A stretch of 64,000 bases of DNA, taken from the NCBI GenBank assembly GCA_965230565.1, contig CBDDLH010000007.1:1-64000 (forward strand). Reading direction: 5' to 3'. Each line of letters begins with the position of its first letter. The stretch's first letter is position 1. The notes beneath the pieces are model-generated. The model ran no database searches. It worked only from the letters and a program-made list of their open reading frames with translations, and was not told where the DNA came from. The position numbers were made by a program, and so were the translations under genes. The stretch is from BCD1 sp965230565. GTDB taxonomy: Bacteria; Bacteroidota; Bacteroidia; Chitinophagales; Saprospiraceae. Positions 8,401-14,913 of the stretch are shown in pieces.

Positions 8401-8664
8401 TTGGAAGGTTATGGACTTTATGAGTTATTCAGGAGCGAACATGGCATTCAACTTTTCTATTCACCTCACCTTCCACCTTTGCCTGTCAGAGTAATTATTA
8501 AAGGCTCAAAGCCAATAGAAGAAAAATCGAATACTATTTACAGGTTATTTTACAATGGCTACACCTTACTCGATCTGAGAACCGGCCTACTCAATCTTGC
8601 AGATATGACTCCTGAAGAATTTAAATTATTGTGGTTTGGAGGGATTAAAAATAATAGGCAATAG
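5401..8664 (+). CDS. Clp/ClpB-like double AAA+ ATPase with unusual N- and C-terminal regions
   Basis: 1087 residues, TTG start two bases after the preceding stop; no ATG lies near in frame. Residues 1-220 are not a Clp N-domain and are unrecognised. D1 has Walker A GPEGVGKHS (252-260), but its Walker B is LLFDNP (about 324-329), with Asn in place of the catalytic Glu; ATIDEWK and FASLFQVLRLQPP match ClpA/B D1. D2 (from about 490) is intact: GPTGVGKTE (531-539), LLFDEIEKAHPDV, RFDMNEF, LTDGAGRTVDF, and RPELINRID with the arginine finger. There is no coiled-coil M-domain. About 300 residues after D2 are unrecognised. It is therefore a protein-remodelling motor in which D2 probably hydrolyses ATP; ClpB itself is excluded by architecture. 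Coupled to the EAD11/TPR membrane protein. Confidence 0.72.
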   Translation: MAQINFKLPVLVRDVLIDGKTQYFLKPLFIPFPIAVHPRFSKALSQLRQEVKVFFRGFRLDRGQSDRLFWFLFSPDYTYRQMDLEIKLGREWVRGPFSVVTFSYSGYTFVYLPQIQHYMFIPAADKSGNIDLEDQVKKAVRKKLLIIKNEHPGDFIGSDYFSSKKEFITQLKINLNIEQGQFKYEQPDPNSFFAFMSEEEKFDGATEVEKVGFDYNSLYPDDLGRAFERETEVGHLKALLYNKNNIPIVLVGPEGVGKHSILQEAVHRYLSEPSTNGERRQNIWHLNPNRIIAGMSIVGYWQKRLEAIIAFIRHPEGEKKLPDKLLFDNPVALLSVGKSAGSDLTFSDILKPYLEKRSLQVILIATIDEWKIIQEKNRAFASLFQVLRLQPPDTETAVKIVLQKRKQLELEHYLSITINAISQLLDLHRNFLRNNALPGSIIKIMSQLAVGNRFGVIDAPQVRDAFRNMTGLDRQMVETSHTYQKNEIRDALKARLIGQEDAVNALADAIHLSRSKLADSSKPKSSFLFIGPTGVGKTEAAKAICQYLMSDEEKLMRFDMNEFIDTGAAQRLTGTAMAPEGLLTGKLRYNPFGILLFDEIEKAHPDVHDLLLQILDDGRLTDGAGRTVDFCNTIIIMTSNIGASDISRTLGFGNSIQNIRAIYTKAVENFFRPELINRIDKIVIFNPLRPNDITKIAQLQIKELLKRDGFVQRTTILNISKEALDWVSQRGYDPKMGGRALKRQIENDLTRLSAEHLISADEKTPIIFHVLLRNNQLEPLIEPLEFAAAIRENWLPEKPNYTENPRPFYKKLQASTQKLDRQISRVENADAEDDEGFGMDYATENWQFYHFKERIATLLETLNNKILSISGQYRAHSTYPSLRLKKADLKGIKNWPTGENTDKFIQERSLEELSRHFNQLNPIFDSISSEFISHYIDLEVTDLQSGYFIDQIKDQVTIGFDSLILGRGEKEIKFLVDHYKNLLEAIDIQFETNKANNELMLEGYGLYELFRSEHGIQLFYSPHLPPLPVRVIIKGSKPIEEKSNTIYRLFYNGYTLLDLRTGLLNLADMTPEEFKLLWFGGIKNNRQ

Positions 8665-8702
8665 AAAAAACAAAAACATAGGTGGTTTGTTAAATTTTGG
8701 AT

Positions 8703-8710
8703 TACATTTG
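8703..8710 (+). promoter_or_regulatory. -7 box upstream of fdx
   Basis: TACATTTG fits TAnnTTTG, 57 bp before the fdx ATG. TTTG at 8686-8689 is only 13 nt upstream, so no convincing -33 box is seen. Confidence 0.4.
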
Positions 8711-8767
8711 CAGCAAAATGCCTGCAACACATTTTTTATAAATTTTCTATTGAACATTTAATAAAAC

Positions 8768-9109
8768 ATGGCTACCATAAAATTCTTATTCGAGGAAGCT
8801 GATCATGAGCCGGTGATAGTAAAAAACGCAAAGGTAGGTGATACGATCCTCGACATTACGGAGGATCATCATATTCACCTGAACCACAACTGCGGAGGGG
8901 TTTGTGCATGCAGCACCTGCCACATTTACGTGGAAAAAGGAGAAGATTCCCTGGAAGAAATATCAGATAAGGAAGAAGATTTCATTGACAGGGCTATTAA
9001 CCCAAGACTGGAATCCCGCCTTGCTTGTCAATGTGAGATCCTTGAGGAGGATGCTGAAATTGAAGTCCTCATTCCGGATCAAAGCCAGATCATCGGACAC
9101 GAACATTAA
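8768..9109 (+). CDS. fdx: 2Fe-2S ferredoxin, ISC/adrenodoxin type
   Basis: Small electron carrier (113 residues, cytoplasmic) of the adrenodoxin fold that feeds electrons to Fe-S cluster assembly. Cluster ligands appear as Cys42, Cys48, Cys51 (C-x5-C-x2-C in NCGGVCACSTCHIYV) and Cys87 in RLACQ, the adrenodoxin spacing; Cys46 and Cys89 are extra. The acidic stretch at 57-72 (EKGEDSLEEISDKEED) corresponds to the partner-binding helix. iscX follows 94 bp downstream, the same pairing as in the E. coli isc operon, although no iscSUA genes are in the window. Start chosen at the only ATG that gives the full beta-grasp domain. Confidence 0.93.
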   Translation: MATIKFLFEEADHEPVIVKNAKVGDTILDITEDHHIHLNHNCGGVCACSTCHIYVEKGEDSLEEISDKEEDFIDRAINPRLESRLACQCEILEEDAEIEVLIPDQSQIIGHEH

Positions 9110-9160
9110 CCATTTGTTGACCGATGGCCTGGAGCTAAAAATTGTTTTCAATAAAACACT

Positions 9161-9187
9161 TTGAACCACTTGAACTATTTGAACCAT
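9161..9187 (+). repeat. Three 9-bp tandem units before iscX
   Basis: TTGAACCAC, TTGAACTAT, TTGAACCAT in perfect register, ending 16 bp before the iscX ATG, so probably in the mRNA leader. Similar low-complexity phrases occur near other gene starts in this window. Confidence 0.6.
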
Positions 9188-9203
9188 TAAAACTTTTTGA
9201 TAA

Positions 9204-9449
9204 ATGGCTTTTGAAGATTTTGATGATATGCCCATAAATTGGGGAGACCACGAGGACGTAGCAATGCAATTGTACGAACGTTTTGGTGACGAATTCACCG
9301 AAAGTCAAATATACCGCATCCGTTTCACGGATCTCATTGACTGGGTTTTGGAAATTCCGAATTTTGAAGGAAAAAGAGAAGACTGCAGTGAAGGGCACCT
9401 CGAGCAAATCCAGGCCAAATGGGTATATGAATGGCGTGATAACCAGTAA
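9204..9449 (+). CDS. iscX: Fe-S cluster assembly protein IscX
   Basis: 81 residues. IscX is a small acidic helical protein that binds iron and the cysteine desulfurase IscS and tunes cluster assembly. The protein shows the family signatures: INWGDHEDVAMQLYERF, the invariant RFTDLIDWVLEI block and a C-terminal W-x-x-EW region. It is slightly longer than the 66-residue E. coli protein because of an insert (PNFEGKREDCSEGH) before the last helix. It lies between fdx and kdsC in the same direction; the fdx partnership supports the call. Confidence 0.92.
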   Translation: MAFEDFDDMPINWGDHEDVAMQLYERFGDEFTESQIYRIRFTDLIDWVLEIPNFEGKREDCSEGHLEQIQAKWVYEWRDNQ

Positions 9450-9482
9450 TATTCTGTATTCCCCACCTTCAACCCTTAAGCA

Positions 9483-9977
9483 ATGAATTTACTCGAATCC
9501 TTTAAAGATATCCATACCTTCATTTTTGATGTTGACGGGGTACTTACCGATGGCAATTTACTCATAACAGAAAGCGGCGAATTATTACGCACCATGAATG
9601 TACGGGATGGTTATGCCATGAAACGAGCCTTACAGGCCGGATATCTTGTTTGCATAATTACCGGCGGGAATTCTCTAGGAGTTAATGATCGACTGAAAGC
9701 ACTTGGCATCAATGAGATACACAGTGGCATCAATAATAAAATTGCCGTTTACAACCAAATTGTAGACCAGCACAGTCTGGAAGAAGGAGGCATCCTTTAC
9801 CTCGGAGATGACATGCCTGATTATGAAGTAATGAGAAGGGTTGGGTTACCCGCTTGTCCCAAAGATGCTATCAGGGAAATCAAAGAGATCGCTACTTATA
9901 TTTCACCTTTAGATGGAGGAAAGGGGTGCGTTAGAGATGTAATTGAAAAGGTGCTCAGATTAAAAGGGGACTGGTAG
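9483..9977 (+). CDS. kdsC: KdsC-type HAD phosphatase (KDO 8-phosphate phosphatase)
   Basis: Removes phosphate from 3-deoxy-D-manno-octulosonate 8-phosphate to give KDO for the inner core of lipopolysaccharide; cytoplasmic. 164 residues, typical of C0-type HAD phosphatases with no cap domain, which act as tetramers. Motif I is FDVDGVLTDG (nucleophile Asp16, acid/base Asp18); motif II Thr is in CIITGG; motif IV is YLGDDMPDYEVM. The C-terminal Gly-rich tail (LDGGKGCVRDVIE) that closes the neighbouring active site is present. A related N-acylneuraminate-9-phosphatase-type activity is possible. Same-strand gene after iscX with a 33-bp gap. Confidence 0.88.
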   Translation: MNLLESFKDIHTFIFDVDGVLTDGNLLITESGELLRTMNVRDGYAMKRALQAGYLVCIITGGNSLGVNDRLKALGINEIHSGINNKIAVYNQIVDQHSLEEGGILYLGDDMPDYEVMRRVGLPACPKDAIREIKEIATYISPLDGGKGCVRDVIEKVLRLKGDW

Positions 9978-10059
9978 AATTGAAAGGGTTTTTCGCTTCA
10001 GTTAAAGGAACTAAACCAATTGTAAAGTATATTTGGGTAAAACAAAGGTAATTCACCTT

Positions 10060-10989
10060 ATGCTAAACTTTCTTCGCCTGATCAGAACTCCCAACCTCAT
10101 CATAGTTGCTGTCACGCAGTCTATCCTGTATTTTTATCTGCTGTCACCGCATTTTGAAACACACGGTATTTCCCCTACCCTGCCACTGCAACAATTCCTG
10201 CTTTTTATTTTGGTAACGATTCTTGTTACCGCCGGAGGATATGTGATTAACGACATTCTTGACTATGAAGCTGACCTTATCAACAAGAGAAACTCTGTTA
10301 TCCTGAAGGAAAAAATTTCTCTTCAGTCAGCTACCTGGTTATATTTCGCATTCAGTGCGTTAGGTTTTCTGTTGGCTATATACCTCGCGTTTTTCATCCA
10401 TAAACCGGAATTGGTCGTCCTATATCCTATTGCAGTAGGTAGTCTTTTTGCTTACTCAAAATATTTAAAAAAAATGGCCCTGGTTGGCAACCTGCTCATT
10501 TCCGCATTTGCTGCCGGAGTGGCTGGAATCATAGGTTTTGCAGAATTAGATGGAATAATGGAATTAGCGGAGTTAGCACCAGAAATTTATATTAAAATCA
10601 TCATTCTGTTTTGGGCTTATATGTTATTTGCTTTTTATTCAACCCTTTTCAGGGAAATTGTCAAGGACATTGAAGATATCGAAGGTGATGCTGCCCAAAA
10701 GTATCGAACCCTGCCGGTTTTGATGGGTATTATCTCAGTAAAAAAAATTTCCATGTTTTTTGGCATATCTCTTCTGATCATGATTGCAATGGGCGGATGG
10801 TTAGCCTGGCCATATCTTAACTTCATCGGTCGGATAATAATATTGCCCATTTTAATCGCTACCAATATTTGGTCCCTTGTGCGCTTATATAATGCCCAGA
10901 AGAAGTCGGACTTTCATATTGTTAGTCAATTGATAAAACTGTTGATGTTATCGGGCGTTATTCTTTTGCTTTTCGTACAATTCAATTAG
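10060..10989 (+). CDS. UbiA-family prenyltransferase
   Basis: Integral membrane enzyme that transfers an isoprenoid chain to an acceptor. 309 residues from the ATG at 10060, preferred over an in-frame TTG at 10033 because the membrane domain begins right after MLNFLRLIRTPN. The first Asp-rich motif is NDILDYEAD and the second is KDIEDIEGDAAQKYRTLPV, both needed for Mg-diphosphate binding. About eight or nine hydrophobic segments follow the UbiA pattern. Bacteroidota copies of this subfamily are often named geranylgeranylglycerol-phosphate geranylgeranyltransferase; menaquinone MenA is less likely, and the substrate cannot be fixed from sequence. It precedes maf with a 47-bp gap. Confidence 0.82.
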   Translation: MLNFLRLIRTPNLIIVAVTQSILYFYLLSPHFETHGISPTLPLQQFLLFILVTILVTAGGYVINDILDYEADLINKRNSVILKEKISLQSATWLYFAFSALGFLLAIYLAFFIHKPELVVLYPIAVGSLFAYSKYLKKMALVGNLLISAFAAGVAGIIGFAELDGIMELAELAPEIYIKIIILFWAYMLFAFYSTLFREIVKDIEDIEGDAAQKYRTLPVLMGIISVKKISMFFGISLLIMIAMGGWLAWPYLNFIGRIIILPILIATNIWSLVRLYNAQKKSDFHIVSQLIKLLMLSGVILLLFVQFN

Positions 10990-11036
10990 CGAATGGCCTA
11001 ATTTTGAGTAACCATTGTATAAAAAAATTATCCTTA

Positions 11037-11618
11037 ATGCAGTTGACAGACCTTCAACAAAAGAAAATAATCCTGGCTTCCAAATCTCCACGTCGCAGTC
11101 AGTTACTCCGTGAATCCGGTTTCGACTTCGAAATCAAAACAGTCGATGTAGAAGAAGTATACCCGGAAGATTTACCTGTAAGAGATGTGGCAGCCTTTCT
11201 GGCAGAATTAAAAGCAGAGGCGGCAAAGCAATCCCTCCAGAATGGAGAAATCCTGCTCACGGCAGATACCATTGTTTTACAGGATGAAACTATTTTCGGA
11301 AAACCCAGGGACCGGCAAGATGCTGTAAATATTTTGAAAAAACTTTCAGGCAATATGCATGAGGTCATCACAGGAGTTTGCCTGGTTTCCAAAGATAAAT
11401 CCCATACATTTTCAACAGTATCAAAGGTTTACTTCGAACCCATGTCCGATGAAGAAATCATGTACTACATCGATAAATTCAAACCGTATGATAAGGCCGG
11501 GGCCTATGCTATTCAAGAATGGATCGGCCACTGCAAAATTTCCCGAATCGAAGGTACCTATTCCAATATTATGGGGTTGCCCATGGAATCGGTGTATAAA
11601 GCATTGCGGGAGTTTTAG
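11037..11618 (+). CDS. maf: Maf nucleotide pyrophosphatase
   Basis: Hydrolyses nucleoside triphosphates, usually dTTP/UTP or modified pyrimidine nucleotides, to the monophosphate; a housekeeping enzyme of the cytoplasm. 193 residues from the ATG at 11037; an upstream in-frame TTG would only add a non-conserved tail. Signatures: LASKSPRRSQLL, the catalytic Asp in TADTIV, GKPRDRQDAVNILKKLSG, HEVITGV, DKAGAYAIQEW and GTYSNIMGLPMESVY. The AIQ-E-W form of the fourth motif fits the YhdE subgroup. It follows the UbiA gene and is convergent with the membrane-protein gene at 11634. Confidence 0.93.
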   Translation: MQLTDLQQKKIILASKSPRRSQLLRESGFDFEIKTVDVEEVYPEDLPVRDVAAFLAELKAEAAKQSLQNGEILLTADTIVLQDETIFGKPRDRQDAVNILKKLSGNMHEVITGVCLVSKDKSHTFSTVSKVYFEPMSDEEIMYYIDKFKPYDKAGAYAIQEWIGHCKISRIEGTYSNIMGLPMESVYKALREF

Positions 11619-11633
11619 TCCTGTGAAATCGTT

Positions 11634-13049
11634 TTAATTTCGGTAGTAATCTTCCAATGAAATAACATCTCTGCCAAATCTTCTGAGCTTTTTGAGAGTT
11701 TTTCTGACATCCCAACTTATTACGGTACAATCATCCGGTAGCATCACAGCTTCATTTTTATTATTTTGGATAGTTTCCAGGGCCGTTCGTTCACATGCGT
11801 TTTTATTTAATTGAGAAATATCCGCAATGGTGAAAACCGTCAAAAAACCTGCAACCAGCAAGAAGTAACTCCACCATTTTTTTCCTTGGAGATTGTGGAA
11901 TAAAACAGTAGTTGAATACCCATAGACAACGATCAATCCCAAAAATACCGGTAAGAAAGTATCCCTGCGAATGATCAGCGGTCTGTAATCACGATAACCG
12001 CCCAAAGGAAGCAATAAAAGATACAACAGGATGAAAACGCCAATCCACTTCAACATTTGGTAGAATTTAGGACTACCAACAAACTTCCGAATGAGAAAGA
12101 CGTTTATTGAGATTAACAGAAAAAGTAATAGAAAAGAAGGCTTTTCTGAAAGCAATTGCATCAATCCTTGCGGAAGCAAAGCGTATCGATCAAATGTGGA
12201 GAGCGTATCGGTCAGTCCCTCGATATTATTTCTTCCAATATAAAGAGAATACAAACTTAAAGCCACTACGGAAAAAAGATAAAAAATATGCCATGAAGAC
12301 CATTGCTGCCTGAAACCTTTTAATCCTTGTACAAAACCTGCAAATCCTTTTTCTTTTTTTAGTTTTGAATGCCTGGCTAATAACAAAGTGACTGCCCCTA
12401 CCAATACTATTCCCGGCACAAGTGTACCCCCCAATGGTAAAGTAACTGTCAAAATACTCCATACGGCTATTTTAAGCCAATTCCATTTCCATTTATCAGA
12501 AAAGATGAAGGGATATGCATAGAAAAGCAGCAATGTTACTGGCAGCGCATAAAAAAATGTGTAGGTAATGGATTGATCTATAATCCCCATGCTATTGTAG
12601 TAGTATCCCGAATTTTGAAAAAACGGAATCACGAGCAATACCGCCAGTAAGTATTTACGGGAGAACATTTTCCTGCCTCCATTAATGAAAAGAGCTAACA
12701 GAGCCAGCAATAAAATCTGAATAATGATTTTGGAAATAGCCATTGAAGCGTACACACTATCAACAGGATCCATTAACTGCTGGAGCCATAAAGGGAAATT
12801 GCGAAAAACAGTAAACATGGACCAATGAACAAAGAACCGGTTAGGTCCTGCATACCATTCATCATTGATCAATACAGCCTCTCCGAAAGGATTCTCCAAC
12901 ACTTTTTGGTAATGATCGCTGGGAAGGATTATGGGAATCAGATCCCCGTCTGCGGGCATCGAAAAATGTTGGTAATAGGAATATACCGTATCCGCAAGAA
13001 TCAGCAATATTGCCAGTATCACCCAACTATTTTTCAACCAATTTTTCAC
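11634..13049 (-). CDS. Polytopic membrane protein, unrecognised
   Basis: 471 residues with about ten hydrophobic segments distributed throughout and a C-terminal soluble tail of roughly 60 residues (ending GRDVISLEDYYRN). A non-membrane loop after the first segment contains aromatic-rich WYAGPNRFFVHWS. This topology resembles membrane glycosyltransferase-like or DUF6056-type proteins, but no catalytic motif was recognised, so no function is given. It uses a GTG start three bases after the stop of the purine nucleoside phosphorylase gene, so the two are co-transcribed. Codons at 12602-12618 coincide with a 17-nt match to the ends of the repeat element found at 43075. Confidence 0.7.
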   Translation of the reverse strand: MKNWLKNSWVILAILLILADTVYSYYQHFSMPADGDLIPIILPSDHYQKVLENPFGEAVLINDEWYAGPNRFFVHWSMFTVFRNFPLWLQQLMDPVDSVYASMAISKIIIQILLLALLALFINGGRKMFSRKYLLAVLLVIPFFQNSGYYYNSMGIIDQSITYTFFYALPVTLLLFYAYPFIFSDKWKWNWLKIAVWSILTVTLPLGGTLVPGIVLVGAVTLLLARHSKLKKEKGFAGFVQGLKGFRQQWSSWHIFYLFSVVALSLYSLYIGRNNIEGLTDTLSTFDRYALLPQGLMQLLSEKPSFLLLFLLISINVFLIRKFVGSPKFYQMLKWIGVFILLYLLLLPLGGYRDYRPLIIRRDTFLPVFLGLIVVYGYSTTVLFHNLQGKKWWSYFLLVAGFLTVFTIADISQLNKNACERTALETIQNNKNEAVMLPDDCTVISWDVRKTLKKLRRFGRDVISLEDYYRN

Positions 13050-13052
13050 GAA

Positions 13053-13871
13053 TCAGGCAAAGGTCGTTTTACGCACCACCCCACTTACCAGGTCGATAAA
13101 CCTTGGCTTGATCTCATTGGCCGCTTTTATAACAGATTCATGGGTAACTTCTTCCATTCCGGACATATCCGTTACCGCGGAAATACCTAAAGTCCTGATT
13201 CCAGCATGTCTTGCAACAATAGCCTCCGGAATAGTTGACATGCCCACCGTATCAGCTCCCAGCACCTTGAGCATATGCATTTCGGCATTGGTTTCAAAGG
13301 TTGGTCCGGTTACGGCACAATGCACTCCCTCAAAGACTTCCTGACCTTTTTCACCAGCCACTTGTTTTGCCAGTTCGATCAACTCTCTGTCATAAGTATG
13401 TAGCATATCCGGAAATCGAGGTCCCAATTCATCGAGATTAGGGCCCCTGAGAGGATTTTCCGGCATCATATTGATATGATCACGTATAAGCATCAAGGCT
13501 CCAACATACAGATTTTCATTCAGCCCACCGCAGGCATTAGTGACTATCAATACCTCAACCCCTAAAGCCTTCATGACCCTGACCGGAAAAGTCACCTGCT
13601 TCATGGAATAGCCCTCATAATAATGGATACGTCCCTGCATGGCAACCACTTCCTTATCCTCAAACTTACCAATGACCAATTTACCATTGTGACCGGAAAC
13701 GGTGGAGACAGGAAAATGAGGAATGTCACTATACGGGAAATGATCAGCTGCTTGAATAGTATCTGCCAGTTCTCCCAATCCTGACCCAAGGATCAGACCG
13801 ATTTTAGGACTATAATTGGTTCGGCTACTGATATATTCAGAAGCCTCTTTTATTTGTTGTAAATATTCCAT
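13053..13871 (-). CDS. punA: Purine nucleoside phosphorylase (trimeric class)
   Basis: Phosphorolysis of guanosine/inosine to free base and ribose 1-phosphate in purine salvage; cytoplasmic. 272 residues, the size of the low-molecular-mass trimeric class. Signatures: GLILGSGLGELAD (phosphate loop), VSGHNGKLVIG, MQGRIHYYEGYSM, VTNACGGLN, and GPTFETNAEMHML-x5-VGMSTIPEAIVARH with the base-binding Glu and the Met of the ribose site. First gene of a two-gene unit with the membrane protein downstream. Xanthosine or methylthioadenosine phosphorylase are related alternatives but less likely. Confidence 0.93.
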   Translation of the reverse strand: MEYLQQIKEASEYISSRTNYSPKIGLILGSGLGELADTIQAADHFPYSDIPHFPVSTVSGHNGKLVIGKFEDKEVVAMQGRIHYYEGYSMKQVTFPVRVMKALGVEVLIVTNACGGLNENLYVGALMLIRDHINMMPENPLRGPNLDELGPRFPDMLHTYDRELIELAKQVAGEKGQEVFEGVHCAVTGPTFETNAEMHMLKVLGADTVGMSTIPEAIVARHAGIRTLGISAVTDMSGMEEVTHESVIKAANEIKPRFIDLVSGVVRKTTFA

Positions 13872-14052
13872 TCAAATTAGGTTAAGGGCTGTTGATTTTA
13901 TGTCAAAGACAGTGCCGGACAAAAATAGATAAGTAATGCCAGACCGGAAAATTTCGGGTTGATTTATTGTGGCGGTTTCTAGTTACTTGTTGCCGGTTGC
14001 TGGTTCATTGAAAAGGAAGGATACAAGTTAAAATCTGATCTTAATCATCCTC

Positions 14053-14913
14053 CTATTTGGAAAACCATTCCTCTATAACCTTTTCAGCCAATTTACCACT
14101 TGGAGTAAATCCCGTTCCACCCCTATGATCATAGTTGGGGTAACTTGGCCATTTCCACCAGATAATCCCCCTGCACCATTTTTTATCCATTAGATGATTA
14201 AAAACTATATCGTAACACAGCTGTTGGGCTTCTTCGCTAACTGCTCTACCATTGGCCTCTTCATGCGGTTGTATCCAGGTATTTTCTACACTGCGGAATC
14301 CAATCTCTGTGAAAATGAGCGGCTTTTGGTACTGCCTGCAAACCTTTTCAACCTTGATTAATGTTTGCTCAAAACCTTTTTCCAATTCGTCCCGACCGGG
14401 GTTTTGGCTCTTACTCAATGGATAATAACAATTCAAACCAATGTAATCCAACTCATCCCAAAAATCGATATTTTCGAACTCAGCCCCCCAATTCGCCGCA
14501 TAGGTCATGGGGCCGGAATAAATGCCTCTCAACTTTCTGATGAGTTTTCGCCATTCTTCCGGCCTGGCCTGCGTAGCTTCTGCAAACTCCACGCCTACAC
14601 AAAGCATATCTATTTCCCAGACTTCCGCAAGCAAGGCATAATGCCGCATCCACCGATAATAGTAGTCAAAAAATAACTCCCAGTCTGATTCATTGGTCAT
14701 TTTGATATTTCCCGGCCAGCTTCCACGCATCCAGATCTGAGGTTTTAACATGGTGAAAATCCCTTTTTGTTTGGCCTGAATATGAGTGGCAAATACCGAT
14801 TCATCCGTTTCTGTACCTGCTCTCCTCATTATTGGGAGAAAAGTTGGTTGCTGATCAGAACGCATATAAGAATAAGGCACAATCGCCAACGAATTACTTC
14901 CAATGGCCACCAT
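14053..14913 (-). CDS. GH113-like glycoside hydrolase, C-terminal part of a frameshifted gene
   Basis: 286 residues of a TIM-barrel similar to GH113 beta-mannanases: KPQIWMRGSW, a putative acid/base Glu in LCVGVEF, YAANWGAE, DYIGLNCYYPLS, a putative nucleophile Glu in IFTEIGFRS, and IIWWKWPSYP near the end. The first barrel strand is missing here; it is encoded at the end of the upstream ORF in another frame (KGFNFAHEGYRVYNGYGS...). Removing one A from the A5 run at about 14911-14915 joins the two into one protein (...ADESMK-MVAIGSNS...). The intact protein would be a lipoprotein acting outside the cytoplasm. Either a real frameshift or a homopolymer error. Confidence 0.72.
   Translation of the reverse strand: MVAIGSNSLAIVPYSYMRSDQQPTFLPIMRRAGTETDESVFATHIQAKQKGIFTMLKPQIWMRGSWPGNIKMTNESDWELFFDYYYRWMRHYALLAEVWEIDMLCVGVEFAEATQARPEEWRKLIRKLRGIYSGPMTYAANWGAEFENIDFWDELDYIGLNCYYPLSKSQNPGRDELEKGFEQTLIKVEKVCRQYQKPLIFTEIGFRSVENTWIQPHEEANGRAVSEEAQQLCYDIVFNHLMDKKWCRGIIWWKWPSYPNYDHRGGTGFTPSGKLAEKVIEEWFSK

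Noticed and set aside
8200..8664. Resemblance of the AAA+ C-terminus (GYGLYELFRSEHGIQLF) to a release-factor PCRF segment
   Set aside because: Only a short stretch resembles it; there is no GGQ motif and no GAGG motif, so a release-factor domain cannot be claimed by eye.
3800..8664. Calling the EAD11/TPR plus AAA+ unit a complete ternary (vWA-MoxR-EAD) conflict system
   Set aside because: No vWA, MoxR, protease, TIR or nuclease effector gene is adjacent; only the adaptor-like domain supports a conflict role.
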